DNA of 35,742 nt, from positions 1 through 35,742 of the forward strand of contig JAVBLX010000163.1 in assembly GCA_031553075.1 (NCBI GenBank), read 5' to 3'. The position numbers and the translations under genes were made by a program. The notes under the pieces are model-generated. The model made no database searches. It worked only from the letters and a program-made list of their open reading frames with translations, and had not been told where the DNA came from. Positions 15,550 through 22,459 of the stretch are shown here, piece after piece (the first letter of the stretch is position 1; each line of letters starts with the position of its first letter). The stretch is from DIGJ01 sp031553075 (GTDB taxonomy: Bacteria > Bacillota > Clostridia > Lachnospirales > Lachnospiraceae).

Positions 15550-16068
15550 TTAGTATTTCTCTGGTTCTGGATATTCTTCGCCAAATAAATCTACGGTTAC
15601 GGTTTTCATTACTTGAGGAGTCGTTGGCCGATCAGAATAATCAGTTGGAACATCGGCAATTTCATTTACCACATCCATACCTTCGGTTACTTTACCAAAA
15701 GCAGCATAAGAACCATCCAGGTGAGGAGAATTTTTGTGCATTATAAAAAACTGTGAGCCTGCAGAATTAGGCATTTGGGAGCGAGCCATGGAAATAACGC
15801 CTTCGGTGTGCTTTAAATCGTTGTCAAAACGATTCATGGAAAATTCGCCCTTGATGGAGTAGCCAGGACCACCCATGCCGCTGCCTTCAGGACAGCCTCC
15901 CTGAAGCATAAAGCCATTGATAACCCGGTGGAAGATAAGTCCATTATAATAACCTTTGTTTATCAGAGAGATAAAGTTATTAACGGTGTTAGGTGCGATT
16001 TCTGGGTAAAGCTCTACTTTTATTTGTTTTCCATTTTCCATTTCGATTGTTACAATTGGATTTGCCAT
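15550..16068 (-). CDS. Cyclophilin-type peptidyl-prolyl isomerase
   Basis: Catalyses cis-trans isomerisation of Xaa-Pro bonds. 172 residues with no signal peptide, so cytoplasmic. Cyclophilin motifs are clear: LIFHRVINGFMLQGG with the catalytic Arg, GSQFFIMH, and LDGSYAAFGKVTEGMDVV. The ATG at 16068 is preceded by AAAGGAA on the minus strand. Divergent from thioredoxin across a 215-bp region with promoter signals for both, so the two protein-folding or redox genes may be co-regulated. Confidence 0.95.
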   Translation of the reverse strand: MANPIVTIEMENGKQIKVELYPEIAPNTVNNFISLINKGYYNGLIFHRVINGFMLQGGCPEGSGMGGPGYSIKGEFSMNRFDNDLKHTEGVISMARSQMPNSAGSQFFIMHKNSPHLDGSYAAFGKVTEGMDVVNEIADVPTDYSDRPTTPQVMKTVTVDLFGEEYPEPEKY

Positions 16069-16146
16069 AATTTTAATTCCTTTCTGTCATTCAAGATGTG
16101 ATTTGCCCAAAAGAGCTTCTAAGGTTCTTTTAATCGAATCATATAC

Positions 16147-16175
16147 ATAATAAAATATTTTTCCGGAAAAGTAAA
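16147..16175 (-). promoter_or_regulatory. Candidate promoter of the cyclophilin gene, with palindrome
   Basis: On the minus strand TTTACT (plus 16170-16175), 17-bp spacer, TATTAT (plus 16147-16152). The perfect 12-bp palindrome TTTTCCGGAAAA (16159-16170) lies in the spacer and could be an operator. Confidence 0.45.
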
Positions 16176-16180
16176 CCAAA

Positions 16181-16222
16181 TGTGACCAAGTTACAGAAAT
16201 AACATTTGTGCAGGTGTATAGT
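16181..16222 (+). promoter_or_regulatory. Candidate Crp/Fnr-activated promoter of trxA
   Basis: TGTGAC-CAA-GTTACA at 16181-16195 is a near-perfect palindrome of the Crp/Fnr family type. The best -10 is TATAGT at 16217-16222, with no fitting -35 hexamer. With a start near 16229, the palindrome centre lies at about -41, the position of class II Crp/Fnr activator sites. A Crp/Fnr gene lies directly after trxA. Confidence 0.45.
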
Positions 16223-16283
16223 AAAGATACATTTGTATTTCTTGCTTAAGGCTTGGTGCAAAATTTGAAAGGAGATTATAAAT

Positions 16284-16595
16284 ATGGCAGTAGAAATAAC
16301 AAAGGAAAATTTCAGTGAGAAGGTAATGGAGACATCCGATAAGGTATTAGTGGATTTTTGGGCTTCCTGGTGCAGTCCCTGCAGGATGCTTTCGCCAGTT
16401 ATTGATGAGATTGCCTCAGAGAATCATGATGGTGTTGTGGTAGCAAAAGTAAATGTTGACGAACAGCCGGAACTTGCGGCCCAGTTCAGGGTTATGAGTA
16501 TTCCAACCATGTTGGTATTTCACAAAGGAGAAATTGTGAATCGATTGGTTGGCGTTCAGTCAAAGGCGTCTATCTTAAATATGTTGCAATCTTAA
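16284..16595 (+). CDS. trxA: Thioredoxin
   Basis: Cytoplasmic dithiol-disulphide carrier. 103 residues, the usual size. The active site is WCSPC (C30, C33) rather than the common WCGPC, with the buried Asp (D24 in VDFWASW) and the cis-Pro loop (SIPTML) in place. GGAG precedes the ATG by nine bases. No thioredoxin reductase gene is in the window. The Crp/Fnr gene follows after 58 bp, but with its own promoter-like sequence. Confidence 0.94.
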   Translation: MAVEITKENFSEKVMETSDKVLVDFWASWCSPCRMLSPVIDEIASENHDGVVVAKVNVDEQPELAAQFRVMSIPTMLVFHKGEIVNRLVGVQSKASILNMLQS

Positions 16596-16613
16596 AAAGA
16601 AATGGGGTATAAT
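16584..16613 (+). promoter_or_regulatory. Promoter of the Crp/Fnr gene
   Basis: TTGCAA (16584-16589) inside the end of trxA, 18-bp spacer, perfect TATAAT (16608-16613). This gives the regulator a transcript separate from, or additional to, that of trxA. Confidence 0.6.
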
Positions 16614-16653
16614 GTTTGTCAAGATGATGGTACATGAGGATTAGGAGGATATT

Positions 16654-17322
16654 TTGGAAAAATCAACGTATTGTGAGCAAACATTACCTTTTTGGAAAAA
16701 GATTTCTGACCAGGAGAAGAAACGGCTGCTGGACTCCACCGTAGAAAATTCATTTCAAGCAGGTGAGACCATGCATGCCGGAGCAGAGGACTGTTCCGGT
16801 TTGTTTCTCATTAAAAAAGGTCAGGTAAGGGTATTTATCATATCTGAGAGTGGTAAGGAGGTTACTCTTTACCGGCTTTTGGAACGGGATCTTTGTATTT
16901 TTTCTGCCTCCTGTATGTTGAAAAACATCAGCTTTGATGTCTTTGTAGAGGCGGAAAAGGATACGGATTGTTATTTGATTCCGACCGGTGTTTATAATCA
17001 ATTACAAAATGAGTCCTTACCTATTTCCGAATTTACGAATGCGCTTTTAGCATCCCGCTTTTCAGACGTGATGTGGATCATGGAACAGATTTTGTTTTTA
17101 AGCTTTGATCGAAGACTGGCGATTTTTTTACTGGAACAATCGACGATTGAAGGCAGCGCGAGTTTTAAGATGACAAAGGAAATGATTGCAAGGCATATGG
17201 GAAGTGCCAGGGAAGTCGTATCCCGAATGCTAAAATATTTCGTAGAAGAAGGAATGGTAAAGACCGAACGAGGCAGTATAACCATTTTAGATAAGAAAAA
17301 ATTACAAAAGATTGCGCAGTAA
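16654..17322 (+). CDS. Crp/Fnr family transcriptional regulator
   Basis: 222-residue DNA-binding regulator. The N-terminal cyclic-nucleotide-binding-like beta-roll covers about residues 15-130 (GLFLIKKGQVRVFIISESGK is its core), followed by the dimer helix and a winged helix-turn-helix with the recognition segment MIARHMGSAREVVSRML. I see no N-terminal cysteine cluster of the Fnr 4Fe-4S type; scattered cysteines (C8, and others near residues 50, 86 and 92) could respond to redox state. The ligand is unknown. The start is TTG at 16654, five bases after AGGAGG. A terminator overlaps the stop. Neighbouring thioredoxin suggests a redox or oxygen-linked role. Confidence 0.9.
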   Translation: MEKSTYCEQTLPFWKKISDQEKKRLLDSTVENSFQAGETMHAGAEDCSGLFLIKKGQVRVFIISESGKEVTLYRLLERDLCIFSASCMLKNISFDVFVEAEKDTDCYLIPTGVYNQLQNESLPISEFTNALLASRFSDVMWIMEQILFLSFDRRLAIFLLEQSTIEGSASFKMTKEMIARHMGSAREVVSRMLKYFVEEGMVKTERGSITILDKKKLQKIAQ

Positions 17323-17343
17323 TCCACGGTAGCAATCTTTTTT
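17307..17343 (+). terminator. Rho-independent terminator after the Crp/Fnr gene
   Basis: Stem AAAGATTGC (17307-17315) with GCAATCTTT (17332-17340), then more T's to 17343. The left arm lies within the last codons of the gene. Confidence 0.8.
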
Positions 17344-17349
17344 ATTATG

Positions 17350-17358
17350 TGATATAAT
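17350..17358 (+). promoter_or_regulatory. Extended -10 promoter of degV
   Basis: TG at 17350-17351, one base, then TATAAT at 17353-17358, a perfect extended -10. The -35 region is taken by the preceding terminator and is not consensus. Confidence 0.6.
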
Positions 17359-17401
17359 GCTCAAAGAGGTTTGACCAAATAAGAATGAGGTGTATATTTC
17401 T

Positions 17402-18274
17402 ATGAAGATAGCAGTAATTACCGATAGTAACAGTGGAATTACCCAAAAACAAGGGGAAGAGTTGGGCATTTATATTGTTCCTATGCCTTTTTTTATCAAT
17501 GAAGAAGAGTTTTTAGAGGATATTAATCTGTCTCAGGAAGAGTTTTATACAAGACTGGATGAAGGTTCTGACATTGGAACGTCCCAACCAGCAATTGGGG
17601 GGATTCTTGACCTGTGGGACAGACTTCTGGAAGAATATGATGAGATTGTACATATTCCCATGTCCAGTGAATTAAGTGGATCCTGCGAGAGTGCTGCCGG
17701 ATTGGCACAGGACTATGATGGAAAAGTACAAGTGGTAAACAACCAGAGGATTTCGGTTATTCAAAAGCAGAGTGTTTTTGATGCCAAAGCATTGGCAGAG
17801 AAGGGGAAAACAGCCAGAGAAATCAAAGAAATTTTGGAAAGAGAAAAATATGAAAGCAGTATTTACCTTGTAGTAGACACTTTGAAATATTTGAAAAAAG
17901 GCGGAAGGATTACCGCTGCAGCGGCAGCCATTGGAACCGTGCTTAATTTAAAACCGGTGTTGCAGATTCAGGGTGGAAAGCTGGACGCATATTCCAAGGC
18001 AAGAGGTGTAAAACAAGCTAAGAAAATTATGGAAAAAGCAATGGTAAAAGATTTGAGTGAGCGATTTGGCGAAGCCTATGAGAATCACCGGATTCACCTC
18101 CATATTGCGCATTCGGCCAATCAAGAGATTGCCGAAGAATTTAAGAAAGAGATGGAAACCGTCTTTCCGGGAATTGACATCAACGTAGATGGTCTTTCTC
18201 TTAGTGTTGCATGTCATGTGGGGCCAGGAGCCTTGGCGCTTGCCTGTTCCCTTGTTCCAAAGGAGCTTGCATAG
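17402..18274 (+). CDS. DegV family fatty-acid-binding protein
   Basis: DegV/FakB-type protein; characterised members bind a fatty acid and present it to the FakA kinase for phosphorylation. 290 residues with the family start (MKIAVITDSNSGI), the DIGTSQPAIG segment, the HIPMSSELSG motif and the LKYLKKGGRI stretch that follows VVDTL. A FakA (DAK2) gene is not in the window, as is common for the many DegV paralogues of Clostridia. The ATG at 17402 has GAGGTG ten bases upstream; an in-frame GTG at 17390 overlaps that site. Preceded by its own extended -10 promoter. Confidence 0.92.
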   Translation: MKIAVITDSNSGITQKQGEELGIYIVPMPFFINEEEFLEDINLSQEEFYTRLDEGSDIGTSQPAIGGILDLWDRLLEEYDEIVHIPMSSELSGSCESAAGLAQDYDGKVQVVNNQRISVIQKQSVFDAKALAEKGKTAREIKEILEREKYESSIYLVVDTLKYLKKGGRITAAAAAIGTVLNLKPVLQIQGGKLDAYSKARGVKQAKKIMEKAMVKDLSERFGEAYENHRIHLHIAHSANQEIAEEFKKEMETVFPGIDINVDGLSLSVACHVGPGALALACSLVPKELA

Positions 18275-18293
18275 TTGGGCAGATGGGTATGAA

Positions 18294-18333
18294 TTTTTTA
18301 GCGCATAGAAACTTAAGTCTATGCGCTAAAAAA
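18294..18333. repeat. 16-bp inverted repeat without U tract
   Basis: TTTTTTAGCGCATAGA (18294-18309) pairs perfectly with TCTATGCGCTAAAAAA (18318-18333), loop of eight. The T's lie before and the A's after the core on both strands, so it lacks a trailing U tract. It sits between convergent degV and tRNA-Leu, next to the tRNA terminator, and may be a backup terminator or a 3'-end stabilising hairpin of degV. Confidence 0.6.
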
Positions 18334-18364
18334 AAAGAGTTTAAAACAAAGTTTTAAACTCTTT
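18328..18364 (-). terminator. Terminator of tRNA-Leu (minus strand)
   Basis: On the minus strand AAAGAGTTTAAAAC, loop TTT, GTTTTAAACTCTTT (plus 18334-18364; 14-bp stem), followed by a further run of T's (plus 18328-18333). It starts five bases after the tRNA end. Confidence 0.85.
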
Positions 18365-18368
18365 CAAC

Positions 18369-18451
18369 TGCCGCAGGTGGGACTTGAACCCACACGCCCT
18401 TGCGAGCAACGGATTTTGAGTCCGTCTCGTCTGCCATTCCGACACTACGGC
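18369..18451 (-). tRNA. tRNA-Leu (anticodon CAA)
   Basis: The 83-base minus-strand sequence folds as a class II tRNA. The acceptor stem is GCCGTAG with CTGCGGC and discriminator A; the anticodon arm is ACGGA-CTCAAAA-TCCGT, giving anticodon CAA for the UUG codon; there is a long variable arm; and the T arm is GTGGG-TTCAAGT-CCCAC. The 3' CCA is not encoded (GTT follows). A fitting promoter lies upstream and a terminator downstream, so it is a single-gene unit. Confidence 0.97.
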
Positions 18452-18469
18452 TTTTTTGTCAGCGAAGTC

Positions 18470-18498
18470 ATTCTATCACATATTTTTTGAAATTGCAA
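18470..18498 (-). promoter_or_regulatory. Promoter of tRNA-Leu
   Basis: On the minus strand TTGCAA (plus 18493-18498), 17-bp spacer, TAGAAT (plus 18470-18475). Transcription would begin about 10 bases before the mature tRNA. Confidence 0.65.
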
Positions 18499-18599
18499 GC
18501 ACAAATGTGAAAATTTATAAACCGAGACAACGTTGCAGGGAAAACCTTGCATATGGATTGGTTTTGTCGCTGCTGGCGGCATGACAGGAGGGGAATAAA

Positions 18600-18911
18600 A
18601 TGAACTGTGTTGAAACGCAAAAGTTAATGACAGGATTTGTAGAGGATGAGCTCAAGCGAAAAGAATTAAGAGCCTTTTTGGAACATGTTCGGGTCTGTGA
18701 ATCCTGTCGAGAAGATTTGGAAGTATATTATACTTTGTTTTCCGGAATGAAAATGCTGGATGGAGATAAGGATTTTTCAACGAAGGATTCCCTTGATTTT
18801 GAAAAAAAGTTAAAAAAAATGGAAGATTTAGTTCGTATTCGGACACGAAGATCCATTCAAAAACGAGTCGCGATTGTTATATTTGCAATCGTGGTATCTT
18901 TTTTTCTATAG
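18600..18911 (+). CDS. Zinc-finger (zf-HC2) anti-sigma-like membrane protein
   Basis: 103 residues. The N-terminal half has the anti-sigma zinc-finger pattern: the start MNCVETQKLM and then H-x3-C-x2-C as HVRVCESC. The C-terminus is one membrane segment (VAIVIFAIVVSFFL) with almost nothing after it, so the sensor part outside the membrane is missing. Such ZAS-domain proteins usually bind an ECF sigma factor encoded next door; none is present here, and polA follows. AGGAGG lies seven bases or so before the ATG. Function is therefore open: an orphan anti-sigma factor or a small structural relative. Confidence 0.7.
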   Translation: MNCVETQKLMTGFVEDELKRKELRAFLEHVRVCESCREDLEVYYTLFSGMKMLDGDKDFSTKDSLDFEKKLKKMEDLVRIRTRRSIQKRVAIVIFAIVVSFFL

Positions 18912-18925
18912 ATGATTTGATTTGT

Positions 18926-18956
18926 ACGCCTGCGAAAGCGGGCAGATTAGGAGATA
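18926..18956 (+). repeat. Stem-loop/SD element, copy D (polA leader)
   Basis: TACGCCTGC, GAAA tetraloop, GCGGGCAGATTAGGAG. The stem GCCTGC (18928-18933) pairs with GCGGGC (18938-18943), including one G-T wobble. TAGGAG in its tail is the ribosome binding site of polA. Confidence 0.55.
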
Positions 18957-18960
18957 AAGA

Positions 18961-21771
18961 ATGAATGAAAAGATAGTTTTGATTGATGGTCACAGTATAC
19001 TGAATCGGGCATTTTATGGTGTACCGGATTTGACCAATGGAGAAGGACTTCATACCAATGCAATTTATGGTTTTCTAAATATTATGTTTAAGATTCTGGA
19101 GGAAGAAAAGCCTGGCTATCTGGTCGTTGCCTTTGATGTCAAGGCTCCTACCTTCCGTCATGAGATGTACGAGCAATACAAAGGAACCAGAAAGCCCATG
19201 CCGGAAGAATTAAGAGAACAGGTTCCGGTTATGAAGGAAGTATTAAAAGCCATGAATGTTACAATTTTGGAGATGCCAGGGTTTGAAGCGGATGATATTC
19301 TGGGAACCATAGCCAAAAAGGGAGAGGCACAGGGCATTCAGGTGTCTTTAGTTTCAGGGGACCGGGATTTACTTCAATTGGCATCGGAAATGATCAAAAT
19401 CCGTATTCCTAAAACCAAAATGGGCGGGACAGAAGTGGAAGATTATAATACCCAGGATGTGATCAATAAATATGGTGTGACCCCATTGCAGATTATTGAT
19501 TTAAAGGGACTGATGGGGGATGCTTCCGACAATATTCCAGGCGTTCCAGGAATCGGAGAAAAGCGTGCAAGCAGCATTATTTCTGCATTCGGAAGTGTCG
19601 AAGGGGCGATCGAGCATATTGAAGAAGTAACCCCGCCAAAAGCCAGGGAAAACTTGCGGGAATTTTATGAGCAGGCAATTTTGAGTAAAAAACTGGCTAC
19701 GATTGATACGGCTGTGCCGGTTTCCTTTGGATTTGAGGAAGCCCTCATTGGGGACTTTTATACGGAAGAGGCCTTTCGTCTAGTGAAACGTTTGGAGTTT
19801 AAAACTTATATCAGCCGTTTTTCAAGTGATGTGGGTCGGAATGAAAATCTGGAAAAAGAATTTGTGAGTTATAGCAAAAAAGAGGATGCCATAAGTTTTC
19901 TGGAAAAAATGCTGGTGGAAGCTGGTGATACCATTGGCTTGCAGGTCATTCAAGAGGTTATCGACAATAACCATAAATATGCCGGTAATTATGGCAAGGA
20001 AACCAGTGGACAGTATTGTTTCTCCTTTTTGGATCAGGAAGCAGAAAAGCCGGAAGCCGGGGAGCCCGTTAGAGGTTTTCTGGGGATTTCCTTTTCTTAT
20101 GCTTTGGCTTCCTCAGATTTGGATGCAGGCGGGAAGACAAAGACGGGTTTTATATTTATCAATGATGAAATACAGGACGAGCTGGTACTTAAATTTGTCA
20201 CTCGAATTGTAGAAGCCGGGAAAAAAATTGCAATCATAGATTTGAAAAGTCAGTTAAATATTCTGCCATTTCACGGAGATGCATTTGAGAATACAAAAGG
20301 TTCAATCGTCAGTGATTTGGCGATTGGAGCCTATATTATAAATCCTTTACAGGATACCTACGATTATAGCCAGTTGGCAAGTCAGTATCTGGGGCAGACG
20401 CTTCCGGGTCAGGGAGAGCTCCTTGGTAAAAATTCATTCGCGACAGCAGCAAAGGAAATGCCGGAGCAGTTAAAGCTTTTAGGCTCCTATGGCAGCTACG
20501 TTGCCCTGAAGGCCTGCAAACCAATATTAGAACGATTGAAAGTAGAAGGGGCGGAAGACCTTTTTTATACCATCGAAATGCCGCTGGTGTATACTCTATA
20601 TGACATGGAGTTAAGAGGGATTATGGTAAACCGCAAGGCCCTAAAAGAATATGGGGAACAGCTGGTAGACCGGATACAGGAGTTAGAGGGACTGATTTAT
20701 GAGCTGGCCGGAGAAACCTTTAACATTAATTCACCCAAACAGCTTGGGGTGATTTTATTTGAAAAATTAAAACTTCCTTTTGGGAAGAAAACAAAAACTG
20801 GCTATTCCACCTCTGCCGAAGTATTAGAAAAGTTAAAAGTAGAGGATCCGATTGTAAACTTCATCCTGGAATATCGTCAATTGACAAAATTAAAGTCTAC
20901 CTATGCAGATGGTCTGGGAAATTATATCAGCGAAGTAGACGAGCGAATTCATGGCAAGTTTAATCAGACAATTACTGCAACAGGCCGGATCAGCAGCACC
21001 GAACCCAACTTACAAAACATTCCGATTCGGATGGAGCTGGGAAGACAGATTCGGAAGGTATTCATTCCCAAAGAGGGATTTATTTTCCTGGATGCGGATT
21101 ATTCTCAGATAGAGCTTCGCGTACTGGCGCATATGTCAGGAGATGAAATGCTCATTGAGGCTTACAAGAATGCAGAGGATATTCATAAAATAACAGCATC
21201 CCAGGTGTTCCATACGCCGCTGGATGAGGTAACCAGCTTACAACGAAGCAATGCTAAGGCTGTAAACTTTGGTATCGTATATGGAATCAGTTCCTTTGGA
21301 TTGGGACAGGATTTGAATATTTCCAGAAAAGAAGCAGAAGGTTACATTCATAAATATTTTGAAACTTATCCAAAGGTGAAAGAGTTTTTGGATGAGCTGG
21401 TGGAGAAGGGAAAGAAAGAAGGTTATGTAACAACCCTGTTCCAGCGCAGAAGACCAATACCAGAGCTGTCCTCCAGTAATTTCATGCAGCGTTCCTTTGG
21501 TGAGCGAGTAGCCATGAACTCCCCTATCCAGGGAACGGCTGCCGATATTATAAAGATTGCGATGATCCGGGTAAATCAGCGTTTGAAAAAAGAAAATTTA
21601 AAATCATCTTTGATTTTGCAGGTTCACGATGAGCTTTTAATTGAAACGGCATTGGAAGAAAAGGATCAGGTGGAAGCAATTCTGCGGGAAGAAATGCTTC
21701 ATGCAGCAGAACTGGCTGTAACCCTGGAAGTGGATGTAAACCAGGGAAACAATTGGTACGAAGCAAAGTAA
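18961..21771 (+). CDS. polA: DNA polymerase I
   Basis: Repair and Okazaki-fragment polymerase, 936 residues, slightly long. The N-terminal 5' nuclease is complete (YKGTRKPMPEEL, GFEADDILGTIAK, VSGDRDLLQL). The polymerase domain has motif A DADYSQIELR (about residue 711), motif B RSNAKAVNFGIVYG (about 758-771) and motif C VHDELLIE (about 887). The middle 3'-5' exonuclease-like domain lacks the catalytic acids: no DxE motif is seen and the YxxxD motif is replaced, so it is probably proofreading-negative, as in Bacillus Pol I. An extra segment at about residues 335-395 accounts for the length. TAGGAG precedes the ATG; coaE follows after 26 bp. Confidence 0.97.
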   Translation: MNEKIVLIDGHSILNRAFYGVPDLTNGEGLHTNAIYGFLNIMFKILEEEKPGYLVVAFDVKAPTFRHEMYEQYKGTRKPMPEELREQVPVMKEVLKAMNVTILEMPGFEADDILGTIAKKGEAQGIQVSLVSGDRDLLQLASEMIKIRIPKTKMGGTEVEDYNTQDVINKYGVTPLQIIDLKGLMGDASDNIPGVPGIGEKRASSIISAFGSVEGAIEHIEEVTPPKARENLREFYEQAILSKKLATIDTAVPVSFGFEEALIGDFYTEEAFRLVKRLEFKTYISRFSSDVGRNENLEKEFVSYSKKEDAISFLEKMLVEAGDTIGLQVIQEVIDNNHKYAGNYGKETSGQYCFSFLDQEAEKPEAGEPVRGFLGISFSYALASSDLDAGGKTKTGFIFINDEIQDELVLKFVTRIVEAGKKIAIIDLKSQLNILPFHGDAFENTKGSIVSDLAIGAYIINPLQDTYDYSQLASQYLGQTLPGQGELLGKNSFATAAKEMPEQLKLLGSYGSYVALKACKPILERLKVEGAEDLFYTIEMPLVYTLYDMELRGIMVNRKALKEYGEQLVDRIQELEGLIYELAGETFNINSPKQLGVILFEKLKLPFGKKTKTGYSTSAEVLEKLKVEDPIVNFILEYRQLTKLKSTYADGLGNYISEVDERIHGKFNQTITATGRISSTEPNLQNIPIRMELGRQIRKVFIPKEGFIFLDADYSQIELRVLAHMSGDEMLIEAYKNAEDIHKITASQVFHTPLDEVTSLQRSNAKAVNFGIVYGISSFGLGQDLNISRKEAEGYIHKYFETYPKVKEFLDELVEKGKKEGYVTTLFQRRRPIPELSSSNFMQRSFGERVAMNSPIQGTAADIIKIAMIRVNQRLKKENLKSSLILQVHDELLIETALEEKDQVEAILREEMLHAAELAVTLEVDVNQGNNWYEAK

Positions 21772-21797
21772 TTACACATACAGATGGGAGCCTTATT

Positions 21798-22385
21798 ATG
21801 AAAGTGATCGGATTAACAGGTGGAATTGGGAGTGGAAAATCCTTTGTTGCTGCTCTGGCTTGTAAGCGTTTTGGTATTCCGGTTATTCAGGCGGATGAGG
21901 CTGGACATAAAGCTCTGGAGTGGAATGCTCCGCCCTATGAAATGGTGATAAAGGAATTTGGAACGGATATTTTAAATGAGGATGGTACGATAAATCGAGG
22001 CAAGCTGGGGACGGTTGTATTTTCCGATGCACAAAAGCTGGAACGATTGAATGTCCTCACACATCCTTATATAAAAGAAATACTGAAAAAGCAGATTGAA
22101 ACATACAAAAAAAAGGCTGCCACACCTTATCTTATCCTGGAAACACCACTATTGCTTAAAAGTGGATTTGATTCTTTTTGTGATGAGGTTTGGTACGTAA
22201 CAGCAAAAGAAGAGGTGCGGATAAAACGTCTTATGGAGAATCGAGGCTATAGCCTTGAAAAAGCCCGGAAGATGATGGCTGCGCAGGAGCCGGCGGAGCA
22301 GATAATGCCTTTGGCTCATCATATAATTGTAAATAATGGCAGTCTGGAAGAAATTACAAACCAGTTAGAATTTTTGCTAGTTTAA
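21798..22385 (+). CDS. coaE: Dephospho-CoA kinase
   Basis: Last step of coenzyme A synthesis: ATP-dependent phosphorylation of the 3'-hydroxyl of dephospho-CoA. 195 residues with the P-loop GGIGSGKS near the start, the IQADEAGHKAL segment, the lid region and LLLKSGFDSFCDEVWYV. The ATG at 21798 is preceded by GGGAG at seven bases; a longer frame from GTG 21753 would overlap polA without a good site. The polA-coaE order is common in Clostridia, and the short gap suggests cotranscription. Confidence 0.96.
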   Translation: MKVIGLTGGIGSGKSFVAALACKRFGIPVIQADEAGHKALEWNAPPYEMVIKEFGTDILNEDGTINRGKLGTVVFSDAQKLERLNVLTHPYIKEILKKQIETYKKKAATPYLILETPLLLKSGFDSFCDEVWYVTAKEEVRIKRLMENRGYSLEKARKMMAAQEPAEQIMPLAHHIIVNNGSLEEITNQLEFLLV

Positions 22386-22397
22386 TGAAGTGATTTA

Positions 22398-22406
22398 TGA
22401 TACAAT
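22398..22406 (+). promoter_or_regulatory. Candidate extended -10 promoter of the FtsA-like gene
   Basis: TG at 22398-22399, one base, TACAAT at 22401-22406. No good -35 hexamer at the right distance. Confidence 0.4.
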
Positions 22407-22459
22407 GTACCAGATAGATTGTCCATAGCGGCAGGATTGAACAGATGGAGGAAACTTGG

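Noticed and set aside
18499..18599. Possible sixth stem-loop element before the zinc-finger gene (GCTG/CGGC near 18570)
   Set aside because: Stem of four bases with only loose similarity to the other copies; not enough to include.
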